Shown: positions 24,349 through 33,404, numbered from the stretch's first letter. The stretch is 64,000 bases of DNA from Paraburkholderia sp. (GCF_024281035.1 NZ_JAMXLH010000012.1:20323-84322); one strand, 5' to 3'. Numbers and translations are program-made. Notes: generated by a model from the sequence alone, not told the origin.

Positions 24349-25842
24349 ATGAAACGCTACCGCGATTCGTTATTCACCTTCATCAAAAACATGATGAGGG
24401 CACGCAAGGGACGCCCCTGGGCGCTCGCGGTACTGCTCACCTTCGTCCTGCTCGACCTGTGCAGCGAATGGCCCAGCAACGTACCGCGCCCGTTATTTCT
24501 TAATACGCTCACTGACGCGTTGCCGGACACCTTCGGTTCGGCTCGCCAACTTTTGTTCGACCACTATCAGCGTCGCTTTCCGCGCATTCCCACGATGCAG
24601 CCGGTGACGATCGTCGAGATCGACGACAAGACCCTCGAATCGTTCGGCCAATGGCCTTGGCCGCGCAACCGGCTGGCAGCGCTCATCGACGCGATTGACG
24701 CGAAAAAGCCGCTCGCGATCGGTATCGACGTCTATATGCCGGAACCCGATCAAACGTCGCCCGGCAAGGTGGCCGACGATCTGCCGCCCTCGGCTGCGGC
24801 GCTCGCCACGCAGTTGCGTGCGCTGCCGAGTCACGAGCGCATTCTCGCGACCTCGTTGCGCGCGTCGCCGTCCATCCTCGGCGCGGCGGCGTTCGATCAC
24901 GCTACCTCGACGACCAGCACGGACATGCTGAGCGCGCCGGTCCTCGTGCACGGCGCCGATCCACTGCCCAGCATGCACAGCTTCAACTACGTGCTGGCCA
25001 GCCTGCCGGAATTGCAGGGCGCGGCGCGCGGCCAGGCCATGCTCAACGTGGCGCAAGAGCAGGGCACCGTAAGGCGCATTCCGCTCGTCATGGCCCTGGG
25101 CGACAAGCTGGTGCCGAGCCTGCCGATCGAGGTCCTGCGCGTGGCGACCGGCTCCCCGGCCGTCGAGGTGTACGCCGACGCGTTGGGCGTGCGGGCGGTG
25201 GGCGTCGCGGATGTGCAGGTTCCCACACAGCCCGACGGCGACATCTGGCTGCATTTCGCATCGATTCGGTCCACCGAACAACGCTACGTGTCGGCGAGCG
25301 ACGTCCTGCGAGGCACGGTCGACGCGGATCGTATCCACAACAAACTGATCCTGGTCGGCCTCACGGGAACTGGCCTGACCGACATGCGCACGACCGCGCT
25401 GGGCGAACTGGTGCCCGGCATCGAGATTCAGGCACAGGTCATCGAGGCGATTTTCGAGGGACGTTTTCTGCAGCGCCCACCCTGGCTGATCTGGGTCGAG
25501 ATGGGTTTCATCGTGGCGTTCGGATTGCTGATTATCTGGTACGTACCGCGCGGCGAAACCCGATTCGCCGTCTTTATGTATACCGTGCCGAAGGCTTCTG
25601 CCATCATCGGCCTTACCCTGAATCTGGTGACGCTCTCCATCTGCTTCATGGTGTTCAAGTATTTCGGTTTTCTGGTTGATGCGGCATCTATCTTCATCAT
25701 TCTTTCGGCGGTCATGGGCAGCTTCTTTTCGATTTCGTTGCTTGACGCGTCAACCCAGCATGGAACGCACACCGTCGACGCAAAGGGCCGTGAAGCCTTT
25801 GATGGTCCTGGCAACGCGCCTGGTGAAGAGTCGGCCCGCTAA
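24349..25842 (+). CDS. CHASE2-domain membrane protein lacking an output domain
   Basis: 497 residues. An N-terminal membrane helix (about 23-37) precedes a large extracytoplasmic CHASE2 sensor (about 60-380: VTIVEIDDKTLESFGQWPWP, IGIDVYMPEPD). Three membrane helices follow (about 383-465) and then a 35-residue polar tail. In most CHASE2 proteins a cyclase, kinase or similar module follows the last helix; here the protein simply ends, and no cyclase is encoded downstream. It may signal through a partner, or through the FecR and OmpA proteins encoded just upstream. Confidence 0.87.
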   Translation: MKRYRDSLFTFIKNMMRARKGRPWALAVLLTFVLLDLCSEWPSNVPRPLFLNTLTDALPDTFGSARQLLFDHYQRRFPRIPTMQPVTIVEIDDKTLESFGQWPWPRNRLAALIDAIDAKKPLAIGIDVYMPEPDQTSPGKVADDLPPSAAALATQLRALPSHERILATSLRASPSILGAAAFDHATSTTSTDMLSAPVLVHGADPLPSMHSFNYVLASLPELQGAARGQAMLNVAQEQGTVRRIPLVMALGDKLVPSLPIEVLRVATGSPAVEVYADALGVRAVGVADVQVPTQPDGDIWLHFASIRSTEQRYVSASDVLRGTVDADRIHNKLILVGLTGTGLTDMRTTALGELVPGIEIQAQVIEAIFEGRFLQRPPWLIWVEMGFIVAFGLLIIWYVPRGETRFAVFMYTVPKASAIIGLTLNLVTLSICFMVFKYFGFLVDAASIFIILSAVMGSFFSISLLDASTQHGTHTVDAKGREAFDGPGNAPGEESAR

Positions 25843-26139
25843 TGGCCGCTTACGCTTGCGCTCGCCGAAAAGGTTTTCGATTGCGTTCGGCGGTAGCCAG
25901 TGCAACTGCAGACAGGCATGGGAACGAATGCTTGATGCTGGAAACGGTCTTTGCATTAACTCTAACTCGATGCGGGGTTTGCGGACCAGGTCCACTTTTA
26001 AGGCGTGTTCGGGCGGATTGCGGCTGTGACGCCGGGGCAATAGCTTGGCGCCGCGTGTTGACCACGGGCGGCCGGTGCGACAGAGCATTAGGTTGAGCCG
26101 TAAGCACACGCCCGCGATCAGTTCACCCGTGACGGCGCG
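25843..26139. other. Unassigned region between CHASE2 gene and LuxR regulator
   Basis: No confident gene. A leftward frame runs through this interval and into the antisense of the CHASE2 gene, but has no recognised domain. Composition changes here, and the region may hold decayed mobile DNA; I could not identify any transposase motif. Confidence 0.3.
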
Positions 26140-27312
26140 CTATGCATGCAAACCGGTTTGGATGATCAGCGCCGCGCTCGACAGCAGGATCCTGATCAGG
26201 TCTGACTGCCGCCTGACGCCAGTTTTTGCGAACACCTGCTTGAGGTGCGAGCGGGCGGTGTCGTACGCGACTTCGTGTGCTTGTGCGTATCCCTTCAGGT
26301 CCTCGCCGCGCATCAGCCAGCCTGCAAGCCGAGCCTGATGGCGCGTCAGGCCGTAGATCTTGCAGAGCAATTCCTCGGGCGTGCACAGGCCGTCGTCCGG
26401 ATCCGACGCAAACACGATCGCCGCCGTTTCCTCGTCGATGCCGGTTGTCGCTTCGTGCACTGGCGTGACCATTGCCGAAATCCGCGTGACCGAACTCAGT
26501 CGTCCCAGCCCAAGCGCCGTGCCGGAGCGCCGCTCGCGTCCGTGCAAGCCGGTTGCGCGCGCAAGGGCGATCTGGAGCTTCGCGTCGTCTTCGGGCATTT
26601 GCGCGCGTAGTCGGCCAAGGCTGTCGATTCGCAGGCCGCGTTGCGTATTCGTCATCCCTTGCGCCGCGCGGTTGGCCGACAGCACCTTGCAATTGGCGCC
26701 ACACATCCACACGGCAATCGGCATCGCATCAAGCGCGTGCGTCTGCCCCGCGTTCGTCGAGCGTAGCGCGACAAATTGCTTGTGAATCTCGAATGCCTGG
26801 CGGAGGTGCGGCAGCAGCGCCGCATAGAGCTGCAGCGCGGCGCCGTCGAACGCGCCGCCATGCGCGGAACGGATCGCCGAGAACTTGATCGCCTTGTTGC
26901 CTGTCTTCAATACGACGCCGCCGAGCGCGTGCGCGAGGTCCTGCGGCCGCAGCCAGTCGCCATAGAATTCGCTGCGTAGCAACGATGAATACGGCACCAG
27001 CATCTCGGACGTGATCGCGCAACCGGCCGGCATCCGGTTCTCCGCCTGTGCCCAGACATTGCACTGCGAGTAATGTGCCGAATATGACTCGATAAAAGCG
27101 GGATCGAAGCGCACGTATTCCATCAGTGCGATGTCGCCCTCCTGTCGAACGACTGTCGAATCATCGAAGTCGTGCATGAACAGCACGGTGCCAGCCGCAT
27201 CGACAACGGTTGCGAACCGGTCAAGGAATTGTTGCCATTTCGCCGGATCCGTCGACGCCGCATAAATCAGATGGATCAACGTCGAAAGCGTATCCGCATC
27301 GATTCGGCTCAT
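26140..27312 (-). CDS. LuxR-type helix-turn-helix transcriptional regulator
   Basis: 390 residues. A large N-terminal region (about 1-310) includes a PAS-like segment (MPIAVWMCGANCKVLSANRA). The C-terminal LuxR/GerE domain (about 325-385) contains YGLTRHQARLAGWLMRGEDL and the recognition helix VAYDTARSHLKQVFAKTGV. It has no receiver domain or acyl-homoserine-lactone signature. It transcribes away from the adjacent secreted-protein gene and shares its upstream region. Targets and ligand unknown. Confidence 0.87.
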   Translation of the reverse strand: MSRIDADTLSTLIHLIYAASTDPAKWQQFLDRFATVVDAAGTVLFMHDFDDSTVVRQEGDIALMEYVRFDPAFIESYSAHYSQCNVWAQAENRMPAGCAITSEMLVPYSSLLRSEFYGDWLRPQDLAHALGGVVLKTGNKAIKFSAIRSAHGGAFDGAALQLYAALLPHLRQAFEIHKQFVALRSTNAGQTHALDAMPIAVWMCGANCKVLSANRAAQGMTNTQRGLRIDSLGRLRAQMPEDDAKLQIALARATGLHGRERRSGTALGLGRLSSVTRISAMVTPVHEATTGIDEETAAIVFASDPDDGLCTPEELLCKIYGLTRHQARLAGWLMRGEDLKGYAQAHEVAYDTARSHLKQVFAKTGVRRQSDLIRILLSSAALIIQTGLHA

Positions 27313-27655
27313 GGTCCACCCCTGCGAATAGGTCGCCGCGTCATCTGGATAGTGCGCGCTTCCTGTTTACGATGCCAGTTCGGCATCCAGCCGAAAATCC
27401 TCGTTTGCACGCTCGACCGGCGCTGTGCTACACGGCAGCGACTACAAGGCCATTCGATTGTGAACGCGAGCCTTTCATTCTCGTTTCCAGGTTGAACGAT
27501 GAATGGAAATCGAAAGAATGCTGATGACTACGCACGCGTTATACCCCAATTGAGGCATGACGCCGCCTGGGCCGGGCGACTAAATTCCTGAGTACAGGAT
27601 GCGCGGGTCAAACTACCCACCGCATATCGCATCCTTAACACTCTGGAGGCGTTAA
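27313..27655. other. Divergent intergenic region
   Basis: It lies between the leftward LuxR-type gene and the rightward secreted protein gene and should hold both promoters. A GGAGG ribosome-binding site is seen just before 27656. No gene or clear operator recognised. Confidence 0.35.
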
Positions 27656-28024
27656 ATGAACAAGCTGCTAATCACCTTGCTCCTGCTCCCTGCTTCCACT
27701 GCTTTTGCGCAGGGAATGGCGTTCCCCGACGGGGCGACAACACCTGCCGCAGGCGACGTTCAGCAACACATCTCCGGCAAGACATTCGACATAAAGCTCG
27801 CCGACAGCAGCACATGGCATGTCCAGTACGACAATAGTGGTGGGTACGACTTCAAGTCGAGCAAGGGATTTGCCGATCACGGCGACTGGAAGGCCGAGGA
27901 CGGCAAGATCTGCAGTAAAGGCAGCAAGATGCCTTACTCCTGCAACGAGGTTCGCATCAAGGGCGATGATCTATACCTCAAGCGGGACAACGGCGAGATC
28001 GTTCAGTTCGTCGAGTCGCACTGA
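27656..28024 (+). CDS. Small secreted protein (122 aa), hypothetical
   Basis: A clean signal peptide (MNKLLITLLLLPASTAFAQG, cleavage after about residue 19) and a strong GGAGGC ribosome-binding site support this gene. The mature part has alternating short beta-type segments (ISGKTFDIKLADSSTWHVQY, FADHGDWKAEDGKICSKG) and two cysteines (CSKGSKMPYSC) spaced to form a disulfide. The G-K-T-F/W...G-K-I-C layout resembles DUF995-like periplasmic proteins, but I am not certain. Single-gene unit. Confidence 0.75.
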   Translation: MNKLLITLLLLPASTAFAQGMAFPDGATTPAAGDVQQHISGKTFDIKLADSSTWHVQYDNSGGYDFKSSKGFADHGDWKAEDGKICSKGSKMPYSCNEVRIKGDDLYLKRDNGEIVQFVESH

Positions 28025-28168
28025 ACGTCGTCGGGAAGATGACGTTAGAACGGGCGGCCGCGGCTCGGGGCGCACCTCGTTGCGGAGCTGACCGGAGACG
28101 CTGCCGTATTCCGGTCACGAGCATGAATCTCGCTACCCTCGCGATAAGCGCCGGTTCGTGCACCTGAT

Positions 28169-28366
28169 CTATACGCGTCGTGATATTCGGTTCCCGATGT
28201 TTTCGACTAGCTCGCGCTGCACAGTCAGCGAGATGTCGTGCGCCTCGACCCGCGACAACCCTGCGTCCACTGCGCGGTGAACCTCGACCGGATCATGTCG
28301 TCCAGCCTTCCAGTAAGGCGCGCGAGGAGCGGCCTTACTGGTGAGCCGGTTACAAGTAAAGCGAAA
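28169..28366 (-). pseudogene. Start-less coding-like fragment (about 65 codons)
   Basis: Directly after the stop of the neighbouring small exported protein, and in the same frame, the leftward strand stays open for 65 codons. The sequence looks protein-like (RHDPVEVHRAVDAGLSRVEA, ISLTVQRELVENIGNRISRR), but no ATG is available. It may be the decayed tail of a gene or a readthrough extension. No family recognised. Confidence 0.25.
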
Positions 28367-28696
28367 TCAAGCCTTGGCGTATCCCTCGTCGAGGATCTTC
28401 TGGCGATTTGCCTGGATCATGAGGCGGTTGTTCGGATCAACCTTACCAAGCTCGTGTATCGCCGCGTCCCTCAGCACGCGCATGCCAGTCAGGTCGGCCC
28501 GCGCGTCCGCCAATTTTTTCTCGAGCTCACGCGCGTAGTCTTTCCAGGCATCAAAAGCGGCGTTGGTTGCGGGCGATGCGTTTGGCGATTTCGACGTGCC
28601 GTGGGCGCCCGGCATGTCCTTGCCGTCGCTGTACGCGTTCGCAGCCGACGATATACGTCCGCAGAGCACAGTGACGAAGTGTCTTCGAGTCACCAT
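28367..28696 (-). CDS. Small hypothetical protein with helical C-terminus (109 aa)
   Basis: The ATG at 28696 is preceded by a near-perfect AAGGAGA site. The N-terminus (MVTRRHFVTVLCGRISSAAN) resembles a weak or twin-arginine-like export signal. The second half is a long charged helix (WKDYARELEKKLADARADLT) likely to form a coiled coil. No domain recognised; it is isolated between unrelated small genes. Confidence 0.6.
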   Translation of the reverse strand: MVTRRHFVTVLCGRISSAANAYSDGKDMPGAHGTSKSPNASPATNAAFDAWKDYARELEKKLADARADLTGMRVLRDAAIHELGKVDPNNRLMIQANRQKILDEGYAKA

Positions 28697-28864
28697 TTGA
28701 ATTCTCCTTTTTAACAGCCAGGTGGCGTTATCAACGCCATGAGTGCACGGATACGCTTCGCAGTACGAAGGTAACTATCGTGTTTCCTGAAATCGATAGA
28801 CGAACGACAGCCGCACGCCTTCAATCGGCGTGTCTGGCGGAACGGTCGGCCTGGAAAATGACGA

Positions 28865-29248
28865 TCAGGAAATGGCTGGAGGAGCTCTGGGGCGCCCGGA
28901 TGGGAACGCGCCGAGCGGCGTGAAGCGGGTAGACAGAACAGGCGCCGCTGCGAGCACGGCGAGCACCAGTAGCGACAGTACCACCGGCGGTATCGATGGC
29001 ATGGCGGGGTGTGCGCCCAGCAAATCGCAGTATCCACACGCGCTGAGCGGGTCAGCCATCGTGTCATGTCCGGCCCCGGCATGCTGCTGCATCGGGCAAT
29101 CGGCGGCCATCTGCTGGTGCACGGAGGTATGGTGTTCGTGCGCAACGCCGGACACGAGGAGCTGACTGACGAGCGGCGCAAACACGACGAGCCACATGGC
29201 GATCAGGCCAAGCCATGCGGTCAGGTGTTTGCGGTGCTGGAGCTTCAT
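28865..29248 (-). CDS. DUF2946-like membrane protein (127 aa)
   Basis: The ATG at 29248 begins a protein with a membrane helix near the N-terminus (LTAWLGLIAMWLVVFAPLVS). A His/Cys-rich middle (VAHEHHTSVHQQM, DCPMQQHAGAGH, CGYCDLL) and a second hydrophobic helix (VVLSLLVLAVLAAAP) follow. This matches the DUF2946 pattern, found beside copper-handling genes. The His, Met and Cys residues could bind copper, but no other copper gene lies nearby. Confidence 0.78.
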   Translation of the reverse strand: MKLQHRKHLTAWLGLIAMWLVVFAPLVSQLLVSGVAHEHHTSVHQQMAADCPMQQHAGAGHDTMADPLSACGYCDLLGAHPAMPSIPPVVLSLLVLAVLAAAPVLSTRFTPLGAFPSGRPRAPPAIS

Positions 29249-29958
29249 GTCGTCGAACAAAAGAATATCGCCGAGTCGAGTTTAATAGCCTGTCAGATTC
29301 GTGGTCTGATTCAAAACAAGAATTGCAGTCCTTTTTCGCTGGCGGCAGTCGGCCTGCGGACAGGAAGCAGTAATCGGGGGAATGAACTGCCTGTGCGGCG
29401 CGCCGTGCTGACGCCGAAGCGCGCGGCAGGCAATTTTCGGCGACGGCCTGATAGCGCTTATTACAGCGCCTGCCATCTGCAAGAACCGTAAGCTTTGTTG
29501 CGTTGCATCCCTGAAGCGTGCCGCTCGACTCGTCCGGTTTTGAGCCAGGGCATTCCGGGTCAGCCGGAGTTGGCAGAATCCGGTATCGGCAGCGGTGTGT
29601 CGCAAGCCGGGCATCGGCGACGCGATTTTCTTTAATTCGGCACGGTTTGCACAATCCCGCAGGTGTCAGATACATTATCAAGCCGGCATGGGTGAATTTG
29701 AATTCAACCGCGAATTCAACCGGCCCCGCTGGCTGGCGCAACGAAAGGCGCAACGAAAGGCGCAACCAGTGGCGCAAAGGCGCAACCAGCGGCACCCCGG
29801 CGCAGCAGTTTCACAAACGATGATGCTGGCACTAAAACAGCCCAACCGCGATAGCGGATGATGTTCCGAGAGGCGCTGCCCGATACGCTGAGCCGAATTC
29901 GCTCGCCGGCCAGCACCGTCGCATGCGGCACGAGGCGCCCGGAACACAGGAGACAGCG
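29249..29958. other. Long non-coding interval before acoR
   Basis: About 700 bases without a convincing gene. It contains a repeated AATTCAACCG element and the tandem repeat at 29735-29790, and a GGAGACAG ribosome-binding site for acoR at its right end. Open frames are short and of poor composition. Confidence 0.4.
29735..29790 (+). repeat. 12-bp tandem repeat (GGCGCAACGAAA family, 5 units)
   Basis: Units begin at 29735, 29747, 29759, 29771 (shortened) and 29779. The first two are identical; the others differ in the last three or four bases. It lies in the non-coding region ahead of acoR. Confidence 0.8.
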
Positions 29959-31989
29959 ATGGACCAGTGGCAACGCGAGCACATCGAAACCGTCGTCCTG
30001 ACGACCACCAGTGAGTCGGCGGCGGCGGCCGCACGCGCGCACGATGCGATCATCGAGAGTTCGTGGCGGCGTTGCGTGCACCAGTACGGTCTTGATCCGG
30101 CCCGAATGCAGGAAGCGCGCATCCTGCCCCAGATTCGGTTGCGCGAGCACCAGCAGCGCATCGACGATTTCACGCGGATCGCCCGCCATGGCCTCGAAAC
30201 CCTCTACGGCCAGGTGGGGGGCATGGGCTACGTGGTCCTGTTGACGGATGCGGACGGCGTCACCGTCGACTACCTCGGCGATGCCAACTCGGACGCAGCC
30301 CTGCGCCGCGCCGGCCTCTATCTGGGCGCCGAATGGAGCGAGAACGGTGCGGGCACGTGTGCGGTCGGTACTGCGCTCGCGACCGGTCAGGCGTTGACGG
30401 TGCATCAGTCCGATCATTTCGATGCGACGCATATTCCGTTGACCTGCACCGCGGCGCCGCTATTCGATTCGTATGGCCGGCTCAACGCGATTCTCGATAT
30501 CTCCGCACTGAGTTCGCCGCAGGCCAAGTACAGTCAGATGCTTGCGCTGCAACTGGTCCGTATGTACGCCAACCAGATCGAGGACGCCTATTTTCTGCGT
30601 CGGCACCGGCAGGACTGGATGCTCAAGCTGAGTCCGGCACCCGAGTTCCTCGACGTCAATCCGGAGTATCTGATCGCACTCGACGCCGACGGCCGGATCT
30701 CCGGCCATAACCGCCGCGCCCAGCAAATGCTGATGGCCGAGTACGGGGGCGAGGCGACGGCGCAGTCGCTGCTCGATATGCGGTTCGAGGCGTTTTTCGA
30801 TGCGCGCCCGGAGGACCTGGGCCGCTTCGTCTACTCGCGGCCCAGCGAGCAGCGCGTCGTGCGCTTGACCCATAGCGGAAAACAGCTCTATCTGAGCGTG
30901 ATGCCGCCCGTGCTGCGCTTGCACCCCCGGATGCAGGACAGCGTGTCGACGCCGCCGCTGCCGGCGGAACTGGCGGCGCTATGCGGCGGCGATGCGGCAT
31001 TGCAGCAGCAATTGCAGCGTGCCGCGAGGCTGATCGATTCGCCGATCAATCTGCTCATCAACGGCGAGACAGGAAGCGGCAAGGAATTTCTGGCCAAGGC
31101 GCTGCATCGAGCCAGTTCGCGCCGCAATGGCCCGTTCGTCGCGGTCAATTGCGCGGCGATTCCCGAAACGCTGATCGAGAGCGAGTTGTTCGGGCATCTT
31201 CCCAACAGTTTCTCGGGTGCCGGTTCGAGGCCGAGGCGCGGCCTGATTGAGGAGGCCAACGGCGGCACGCTGTTTCTCGACGAGATTGGCGACATGCCGC
31301 GCGAGTTGCAGTCGCGTCTGCTCCGGGTGCTGTCCGAAGGCGAGGTGCTGGCGATTGGCGCTTCGCGTCCGGTGCGCGTCGATGTGCGCGTGATTTCGGC
31401 CACCCACCATCCGCTCGATCAACTGATCAGCAACGGGCGGTTTCGCGAGGACCTCTATTACCGTCTCAACGGTGCGCGTTTCGTGTTGCCGCCGCTGCGC
31501 GAGCGCGACGATCTGGACTGGCTCGTGCAGAAGCTGCTCGCCGTGCCGGAGGGCGGGCCAGGCTTCACGATTTCGGAGGCGGCGCGGGAGCGGCTGCATC
31601 GGCATCGCTGGCCGGGCAATCTTCGTGAGCTTCGCAATGCGCTCGAATATGCGCGCGCGGTGTGCAGCCACGGCCACATCGAAGCAGACGACCTGCCCGA
31701 AGGCCTGGGCGAGACCGCCGAGGAAGTTGCGTCCGCAGCGTTCACGGCGTCCACAGCGTCCGACCAGGCGGTGCATCCGGCCGATGCACCGGAGCCGCAC
31801 ACGCTGCCGCCCGAGGGCATGCTGCTCATGCAGTATCTGCGCGCCTCGGGCTGGAATCTGAGCGCCGTCGCGCGCCAGATCGGCATTAGCCGCATGACGC
31901 TGTACCGCCGCATGGCGCGCTACGGCATTCAGTCGCCAAACCGCAGCGATACCGGAACAGGCGAGGGAACAGGCGATCTGCCGCGTTGA
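29959..31989 (+). CDS. acoR: Sigma-54 activator of acetoin catabolism
   Basis: 676 residues from the ATG at 29959. The N-terminus is a GAF-type sensor (about 60-230: VVLLTDADGVTVDYLGDANS, GTCAVGTALATGQALTVHQS), followed by a PAS-like part. The AAA+ domain (about 335-560) has Walker A NGETGSGKE and Walker B GGTLFLDEIGD. The sigma-54 contact loop reads NSFSGA instead of GAFTGA. A Fis-type helix-turn-helix is at the end (LSAVARQIGISRMTLYRRMA). It lies upstream of and co-oriented with acoXABC, whose promoter is of sigma-54 type, so AcoR probably activates it in response to acetoin. Confidence 0.92.
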   Translation: MDQWQREHIETVVLTTTSESAAAAARAHDAIIESSWRRCVHQYGLDPARMQEARILPQIRLREHQQRIDDFTRIARHGLETLYGQVGGMGYVVLLTDADGVTVDYLGDANSDAALRRAGLYLGAEWSENGAGTCAVGTALATGQALTVHQSDHFDATHIPLTCTAAPLFDSYGRLNAILDISALSSPQAKYSQMLALQLVRMYANQIEDAYFLRRHRQDWMLKLSPAPEFLDVNPEYLIALDADGRISGHNRRAQQMLMAEYGGEATAQSLLDMRFEAFFDARPEDLGRFVYSRPSEQRVVRLTHSGKQLYLSVMPPVLRLHPRMQDSVSTPPLPAELAALCGGDAALQQQLQRAARLIDSPINLLINGETGSGKEFLAKALHRASSRRNGPFVAVNCAAIPETLIESELFGHLPNSFSGAGSRPRRGLIEEANGGTLFLDEIGDMPRELQSRLLRVLSEGEVLAIGASRPVRVDVRVISATHHPLDQLISNGRFREDLYYRLNGARFVLPPLRERDDLDWLVQKLLAVPEGGPGFTISEAARERLHRHRWPGNLRELRNALEYARAVCSHGHIEADDLPEGLGETAEEVASAAFTASTASDQAVHPADAPEPHTLPPEGMLLMQYLRASGWNLSAVARQIGISRMTLYRRMARYGIQSPNRSDTGTGEGTGDLPR

Positions 31990-32026
31990 TCGCGCGGCGG
32001 TCGCGTCCTTTGCGGCGGTTGCGTTC

Positions 32027-32121
32027 TCGGCCGATACGCCTGTCGATCTTCCGCCTTGAACGCACGTCCATCGCGTCCCTCACGTCCTTCACGTCCTTCA
32101 CGTTCGGCCGATACGCCTGTC
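32027..32121 (+). repeat. 18-bp direct repeat upstream of the aco promoter
   Basis: TCGGCCGATACGCCTGTC occurs at 32027-32044 and 32104-32121. Its core ATACGCCTGTC recurs at 32263-32273, just after the sigma-54 promoter. Between the first two copies lie three 9-base units of CGTCCTTCA type. Function unknown; the positions could reflect protein binding or local duplication. Confidence 0.6.
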
Positions 32122-32138
32122 CACCATGATGCAACTGC

Positions 32139-32160
32139 TGCTGTGACACCTGTCACGGCA
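32139..32160. promoter_or_regulatory. Probable AcoR enhancer site (22-bp palindrome)
   Basis: GTGACA-CC-TGTCAC (32143-32156) is a perfect palindrome, extended by TGC/GCA arms to 32139-32160 with one mismatched pair. Its centre lies about 105 bases upstream of the sigma-54 -12 element, the standard distance for a bacterial enhancer-binding protein. Confidence 0.65.
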
Positions 32161-32241
32161 GCACGCTGCGACGCTGCATTTCAGGCTCATTTTCTCGGGG
32201 TATTCACCTGGGCTTTCTGCCCATTTTGAGCGCCGCGCCGC

Positions 32242-32257
32242 TGGCACAGCAGTTGCA
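32242..32257 (+). promoter_or_regulatory. Sigma-54 promoter of the aco operon
   Basis: TGGCAC-AGCAG-TTGCA matches the -24/-12 consensus at all key positions, with GG and GC 12 bases apart. Transcription should start near 32268, 30 bases before the acoX ATG. This rules out the earlier in-frame ATG at 32226 as the acoX start. Confidence 0.88.
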
Positions 32258-32297
32258 ATACATACGCCTGTCCAAACAAATACATCAGGAGACAGGC

Positions 32298-33404
32298 ATG
32301 CGCGAACCTTCTCCGGTTCGTCCGCCGCTGGTTGGCATCATCGCCAATCCCATTTCGGCGCGCGATATCCGTCGGGTCATCGCCAATGCGAACAGTCTGC
32401 AGCTCGCTGATCGCGTGAATATCGTGCTGCGGCTACTCGCTGCGCTGGCCGCAGGCGGCGTTGGCCGCGTGCTGATGATGCCGGACCGCGAGGGGCTGCG
32501 GGTCATGCTGCAGCGGCATCTGATGCGCGCGCAAGGACCTGACGCCACGCTCGCGGCGGTCGAGTATCTGGACATGCCGGTTACCGGCAGCGTGGACGAC
32601 ACGCTGCGCGCCGCGCAAATGATGCGCGAGGCAGGCGTCGCGGCCATCGTGGTGCTCGGCGGTGACGGGACGCATCGCGCGGTGGTCCGCGAGTGCGGCG
32701 ACGTGCCGATCGTCGGGCTTTCCACGGGCACCAACAATGCCTTCCCCGAAATGCGCGAACCCACCATCACCGGACTGGCGACGGGCCTGTTCGCCAGCGG
32801 GCGCATCCCGGCATCGTGCGCGCTCGCGAGCAACAAGCGGCTGGAAGTGACGATTCGCGAGCCGAATGGAGCCGTGCGGCGCGACATCGCGCTGGTGGAC
32901 GCGGTCATCTCCCGCGAGCAATACATCGGCGCACGCGCCGTGTGGAAGACCGAAACGTTGACGGCGGTCTATGTGTCATTCGCCAGTCCGCAGGCAATCG
33001 GTCTGTCCGCCATCGCGGGCCTGCTCGAACCGGTCGGCCGCGACGAACGCGGCGGCCTCGCCATCGAGCTGGGCAAGCGGGGCCATTGCGCATTCGAGTT
33101 GATGGCGCCGATCGCGCCCGGCCTCATGCAGCCGGTGCCGATCGCGTACTGGCATCGCCTCGAGCATGCCGTGCCGCAGCGCGTGCAACAGCACGCGGGC
33201 ATCGTCGCGCTCGACGGCGAGCGCGAGATGGCATTCGGCAAGCATGACGAAGTATTCGTGACCTTGCACGAGAACGCCTTTTCCAGCATCGACGTGGCGG
33301 CCTGCATGAGCTACGCCGCCGGCGCGCACCTGATGCGCAGCGGTACAGGCCCAGGCGCGGGCCTGCCCGTTCCCGAGTTCCGCACTTTCACCCCCCAAAC
33401 CTGA
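32298..33404 (+). CDS. acoX: Acetoin catabolism protein AcoX (ATP-NAD kinase-like)
   Basis: 368 residues from the ATG at 32298, with AGGAGACAGG upstream. The NAD-kinase-like signature is visible: VGIIANPISARDIRRVIANA at the start and VVLGGDGTHRAV (GGDGT motif) near residue 120, followed by LSTGTNNAFP. AcoX is always encoded with acetoin dehydrogenase in beta-proteobacteria; its reaction is unproven, though the fold suggests nucleotide binding. First gene of the operon, 15 bases before acoA. Confidence 0.9.
   Translation: MREPSPVRPPLVGIIANPISARDIRRVIANANSLQLADRVNIVLRLLAALAAGGVGRVLMMPDREGLRVMLQRHLMRAQGPDATLAAVEYLDMPVTGSVDDTLRAAQMMREAGVAAIVVLGGDGTHRAVVRECGDVPIVGLSTGTNNAFPEMREPTITGLATGLFASGRIPASCALASNKRLEVTIREPNGAVRRDIALVDAVISREQYIGARAVWKTETLTAVYVSFASPQAIGLSAIAGLLEPVGRDERGGLAIELGKRGHCAFELMAPIAPGLMQPVPIAYWHRLEHAVPQRVQQHAGIVALDGEREMAFGKHDEVFVTLHENAFSSIDVAACMSYAAGAHLMRSGTGPGAGLPVPEFRTFTPQT

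Noticed and set aside
25843..26139. Transposase fragment on the minus strand
   Set aside because: The frame has no DDE or other transposase motif and continues antisense into the CHASE2 gene; no inverted repeats were found.
32226..32297. Upstream in-frame ATG extending acoX by 24 codons
   Set aside because: It lies upstream of the sigma-54 promoter start site and would not be on the transcript; the ATG at 32298 has a good ribosome-binding site.
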